Shown here one piece after another: positions 59,650 to 64,000 of a stretch of DNA of 64,000 bases. The position numbers and the translations under genes are program-made. Where the stretch lies: NCBI GenBank assembly GCA_963969395.1, contig OZ017801.1:684501-748500 (forward strand), in the 5' to 3' direction. The stretch's first letter is position 1, and each line of letters opens with the position of its first letter. The notes under the pieces were generated by a model. The model did no database searches and was not told the DNA's origin. It was given only the letters and a program-made list of their open reading frames with translations. The stretch comes from Pseudoscleropodium purum. Lineage: Eukaryota > Streptophyta > Bryopsida > Hypnales > Brachytheciaceae.

Positions 59650-59926
59650 CATGGTTGTCATAATGGGCAAGTTAGGGTCATCGGACGGGACGGACGGACA
59701 GTCCGAACGGCTTTAATTTTGTAACTTGTGCAATTTTGCGGAATGACACGTCACCTCGTCCGCACCCTAACGATCTCGTCCGTGCCCAGCATGTTCCTTA
59801 ATCCACATGGCATCCACGTGGCCTATTTTTCCGTTATGAGAAAGTCAACTATATGTTGACTGTATTGGACGGGCGAGACCTCTAACGGACGGGCGAACCG
59901 GATGTCCGTCCACTATGACAACCATG
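59650..59926. mobile_element. 277-bp hAT-type MITE with 8-bp target-site duplication
   Basis: Ends are CATGGTTGTCATAATGG and, in reverse complement, CATGGTTGTCATAGTGG. GTTGAATG flanks both sides (59642-59649 and 59927-59934), an exact 8-bp target duplication, which with CA...TG ends is the hallmark of the hAT superfamily. The interior is GC-rich with repeated GGACGG/CGGACG and CGTCCG motifs, unlike the AT-rich host DNA. No coding capacity, so movement would need a transposase in trans. Confidence 0.93.
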
Positions 59927-59934
59927 GTTGAATG

Positions 59935-62900
59935 TTTATATAGAGAGAGAAAAAAATGTATATACACACATTTACTCTAAATATATTATTTTTGTATTTT
60001 TTTTAAATTCCAATAGTTTTCAAGATTTCCATTAATATCCCAAATACAACAAATTAGCAAGTCTTTTTTGTAATTTATTATTTGACCAATTTGACATGCT
60101 CTACATTGGATTCCATATGAGAAATTCATTCTCAAGCCTACCTCTCACAAAATTATAATTACTTCCACTTTATGAAACTAAGCATGTTGCTTGGCATTTT
60201 TTTTAATTTCATGAAGGTTTTGTATCTTGATGGCACTTGTTGTTTCAATTTGAGTTTAACCTATGCTTCACTAAATCTTGTCTCGTTTAAGATTTGATAG
60301 CACTTTATTGCTTGATTGTGTTTTCTTTATTTTGAATTCAAAGGTACTTTGTTGTTTGATTATACTTTTGCATTTTCAATTTCTAACAACTACATTATGA
60401 AGCACAACCCCAAGAAGATTGGCCAAGCATGTAAAATCACCATTGCAATAAACTCATAGAATAGACAAACCTTTAATATGTTAAAACTTTAATTGTTTGT
60501 CTAATGAACCGTCGCCCCATATAAGAGCCAAAACTACTCCAGATTGTGAAGCTTTGCAAAGGGATGATGAAGGTCATATTTACCATGGATTGAGTCTCAT
60601 CAAGATCTTACCGACATCCTTTTATACATCCTTCTAGCCGTTCTAGGTAAAACAAGAAGGACAATCATTCTACCTCTTTGGAGTGCAAATTTAGGTGTTT
60701 GGGTCAAAAAAAAATCCCCAATTTTTTTGTTGATTTCACCACTTCTTTATATGACAATGGTTCAAAGCTCTACTAGAAAGACAATCAAGATTTATCACTT
60801 TGTGGAAGGTACAGTAAATCATTTTAAAAATTTGGACACTTCATTCAAGGTATTGTATAATACCAAATTCCAAAGGTAGTCATAGCTATGAGGTTCATCA
60901 ATCCACAATGTTTTGATTTCACTCTAATATATGCTACACATTCTTGAGCATGTGCCTACAATTCATCAACATCTACAACCCCAACCAAATCCTAATCAAT
61001 ATCAACCATGCCAATTCTTGCAAGCTAAGCACCATCTACAATTCTTTAATGCCGCATATGAAGTAAATACCTCTTGCCATAGAGAATAGACTTAAAAATT
61101 TGTTGCTTGCTTCAAAAGCCCTATCATATGAGTACACCAACATCATGCAACAACTAGATGAATCTTTAAGTGGACTCTTGTAATAGCAAGCACCATACAC
61201 ATTGCGTTTCCCAGAAAATTTGTTTCCATCATCTTGATGATAAGTGCACACATGTAAAATTGCATGAACATCAAGAAGTTTATGCAATTTCTTGAAGCCA
61301 ATCCCAGTGACCAATTTTTTTGAGCTCCAATGTCTATGTACAAAAAATTTGTTGCCAAAGCCTCTAGAAATGGAAAAAAAGCCTCCATTCCTTCAATTGG
61401 GCATTAATAATAGCACAGAAAGTAGTAGAGTTTTAGTTTAATACGGAAGGATAGGAATGTCAAATGCATTAATCTCTATAGGTCAAAGTGTTGTAAAAGG
61501 CAACAATGAATGGAAAAATGATTTTAGTGTCTAAAATTTTGATTTCATCCATCCCATATTTTATTTTAATTTAATTAGAACAAATGAAGGGATCCCACTA
61601 CATACATGAAGTGAAGCAAAAAATTATAAATACAACCACATCAAAAGTGATTAACAAGCTTTGCTCAACAAATGCAAAACAACTCAAACTATCCTATCTC
61701 AATAAAAAGTTTCTTGTCACTACACGTGACTTAGAGCTTTTTTCTCACATACAATGAAGGAAGGTGAACCCAATCCATTTAAATTTTTCAGTGTGAAGAG
61801 TATGATAATTGCCCACCATTTCTACCATACAATCATATCATAAAAATTCTTGTAAACAATTATTCTATAGAATTTATTAGAACAAATAATCTATAACTTT
61901 TAGGCTTCAAAAACAATATAAAAGAAAATTTCATTAGTACAAGTAAGAATTAAATTTGGAAAAAGACTATCATAGTTAGAGTTTTAAAATTTATAAACAT
62001 AATTTTTATAAATACTATAAATATTTAACAATTATATAATAAAAAAATTTAATTTTTTTTAATGGATAGAAAAATATTATTCTCATATTATTACTAAATT
62101 TGTCTTTCAAGCAAGATTTTGTAACCAATTTTTGAAAATCATCAAATCGTGAAGTATCATTGTTACCTAAGCTAGAAGTCAAGGCAAAAGCTCAAATAGT
62201 ATACATTTATAGTTTAGTTTTGGATTGTATACTCTAGATCAAAATTTTTGTGTACTAATTTACTTTTAGTCATAAAATCTATTAACCATTAAAGACTTAT
62301 TTACAATATAAAGATCTCTTAAGACAATAAATTTCTAAAAAAATTTCAAGCACAAACCAAATTCTTTGATGAAAGGCACAATTAGTGTACTATAAACAAT
62401 TTTTTTTATCTAGTGACCACTAAATAAAAGTCTAAAAGCCTAGTTTAATGATTCAAGATTTCAAGTGCTTGATTCATTTTTTATTAAAGAATTTAATATA
62501 TTATGTGAAACAATTGGAATATAGTTAAGTTACAACTATGTTGTCTATTGTCATTGTACAATAATTTGGATATTTTTAATCAAAATTTGGATTTGCACAA
62601 TATAAACATCTAGAGTATATACAACTTTCTTGGAACTTTAATAAAGAATGAAGAAGGTGCATAATTCAATCTTTGGCCTATGACAATATTTTTTTGACAT
62701 GAAATTTCAAATATTCTTGTAAATATTAAGGAACTGCAAATCAATTATTAAAATATGACTAGACATAATATCTATTCTTTCTACTTCTATTAAAAGAAAG
62801 TTCAACATAAAAATAAAATAATAGGTTTGGCCACTTTGAGGATCTTGTTTTCAATTGGCTACACTATTTTTTTATCTATGTTTTGAAGAAGGTGAAAATT

Positions 62901-64000
62901 ATTTCAACGTTTTCTACTAAAAATAAATGTATTGTAATATTTAATCTAAACATATTATAGTATTTTGTTCTAAAATTTATGATGAATTCTTGGACAAAAT
63001 TGGTGTTTTTAGACAAGATGATTTCTAAATTAAAAGATTGGTTAATAAATATGTAGCTTGTATTTTTAGTATTGTCTTTGATTATGGAAGTTGTAACAAT
63101 TTTGATTTGTAAATAAATAAAATAATACCAATATATAAAATAATTTTTAATATTGAATATATTATGATGTACATTATTTATGCATTTATATTCTTGTACC
63201 TAGTAGTTTAGGTGGTTAGATTTCTATAGTTTTTAATCCATCTTAAGATAAATAATTTCTTAAATTCATTATTTATGATTTTTATATTCAAGTCTTCATG
63301 CAAGTAGGTCCATTGCAAAACTTGATTTTCTAATATTAAAGTCTTTGTGAAGTGAGCCTCAATTACATTGAATGTCAAAGAAAAATCATGTTGCAAATTC
63401 ACTTTAAATATTTTTACTTGAAGTCTTCTATTGATTAAAAGTGTATATCAATGACAAGATATCTGACTTTGGTGCAAACCATAATATTATGCTAAATTAT
63501 TTCTAACTATTTTCTTAAACTCCTAATCATGTAAGTCAATTGCAAATATTGAAACTAATTTTCAAGGGAAAAAAATATAAAATCTATATTCAATTTTTTG
63601 TATAAAGGGTTTCATTGTCAAACTTATTTTTTTAAGTCTAAGTACTCTTGGAGTTGATTCTCAGCTACACTAGAATTCAAGAGGAAATTGTCAATCTTAT
63701 TACTATACTTGGATAACAAGTTATGTTTTGTTTTGTTTTCATATTTTTTAAAGGTAAAATTTAAAGACCATATAGTCAAATCTACAAATAAATGTAAAGA
63801 TGGTTTGTCAAAAATCTAAAGAATCTATTAGCAATCCATTGAGCCAAATACCAATACATCATGTGACCATCTACATTACAAAAAGTTTGAGCCTTGTAGA
63901 AGGCCCTTTGACTTTTAGTGGATGTACATATGCATCAAAAAATTTTAATTTTTTTAAAAAGTAAGAATTTTTTAATCAAAAATCTGACAAGGCATAGAAT
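59935..64000. other. AT-rich intergenic DNA to window end, no gene seen
   Basis: Many stops in all frames. Minus-strand frames at 61036-61388 overlap in two phases and have no family signature. No RNA gene or clear repeat was recognised. Confidence 0.4.

Noticed and set aside
61036..61388. Two overlapping 80-90-codon minus-strand frames
   Set aside because: They share no family pattern, lack splice context, and lie in AT-rich DNA where such lengths occur by chance.

Overview
The window is nuclear DNA from a land plant or a close streptophyte relative. The evidence is four genes of plant type, split by short spliceosomal introns, separated by long AT-rich, repeat-filled intergenic DNA. The lineage cannot be fixed from the sequence. 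A DYRK2-like kinase next to otherwise standard plant genes, and the short introns, would fit a bryophyte or another early-diverging group, but this is inference.

Layout. (1) Bases 1-1760, minus strand: 5' part of an eIF4A translation-initiation helicase gene, with a leader intron; the gene runs off the left edge. (2) 2028-8927: repeat DNA, including a 979-bp element with TTAACCC inverted ends and a roughly 250-bp tandem duplication. (3) 8928-16354, minus strand: an intact DYRK-family kinase domain in seven exons (8928-11771), with less certain upstream exons (13382-15055) and a large open exon of unknown family (15245-16354). (4) 16.4-23.1 kb: repeats, including two hairpin loci and degenerate tandem arrays. 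(5) 23574-28442, minus strand: a complete ten-exon gene for a DEG9-type trypsin-like serine protease with AT-hook N-terminus, preceded by a GC-rich promoter/leader and a foldback element. (6) 29.8-51.7 kb: repeat DNA with two 276-bp foldback MITEs, a degenerate minisatellite, a decayed coiled-coil coding region and several dispersed repeat pairs. (7) 52322-58609, plus strand: a complete fifteen-exon ANTH-domain clathrin-assembly (AP180/PICALM-like) gene, with one probable GC-AG intron. (8) 59.1-64.0 kb: AT-rich DNA holding a 277-bp hAT-type MITE with a clear 8-bp target-site duplication.

The four genes serve unrelated processes (translation initiation, protein kinase signalling, nuclear proteolysis, endocytosis), so no operon-like or cluster logic is visible. 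I assembled exon models by hand from splice signals, reading phase and remembered family conservation; the reading frames of the kinase domain, DEG9 and ANTH genes close without a stop. No new multi-gene system is evident. The least explained signals are the TTAACCC-ended repeat family, the two hairpin loci, the decayed coiled-coil element and the orphan exon upstream of the kinase.
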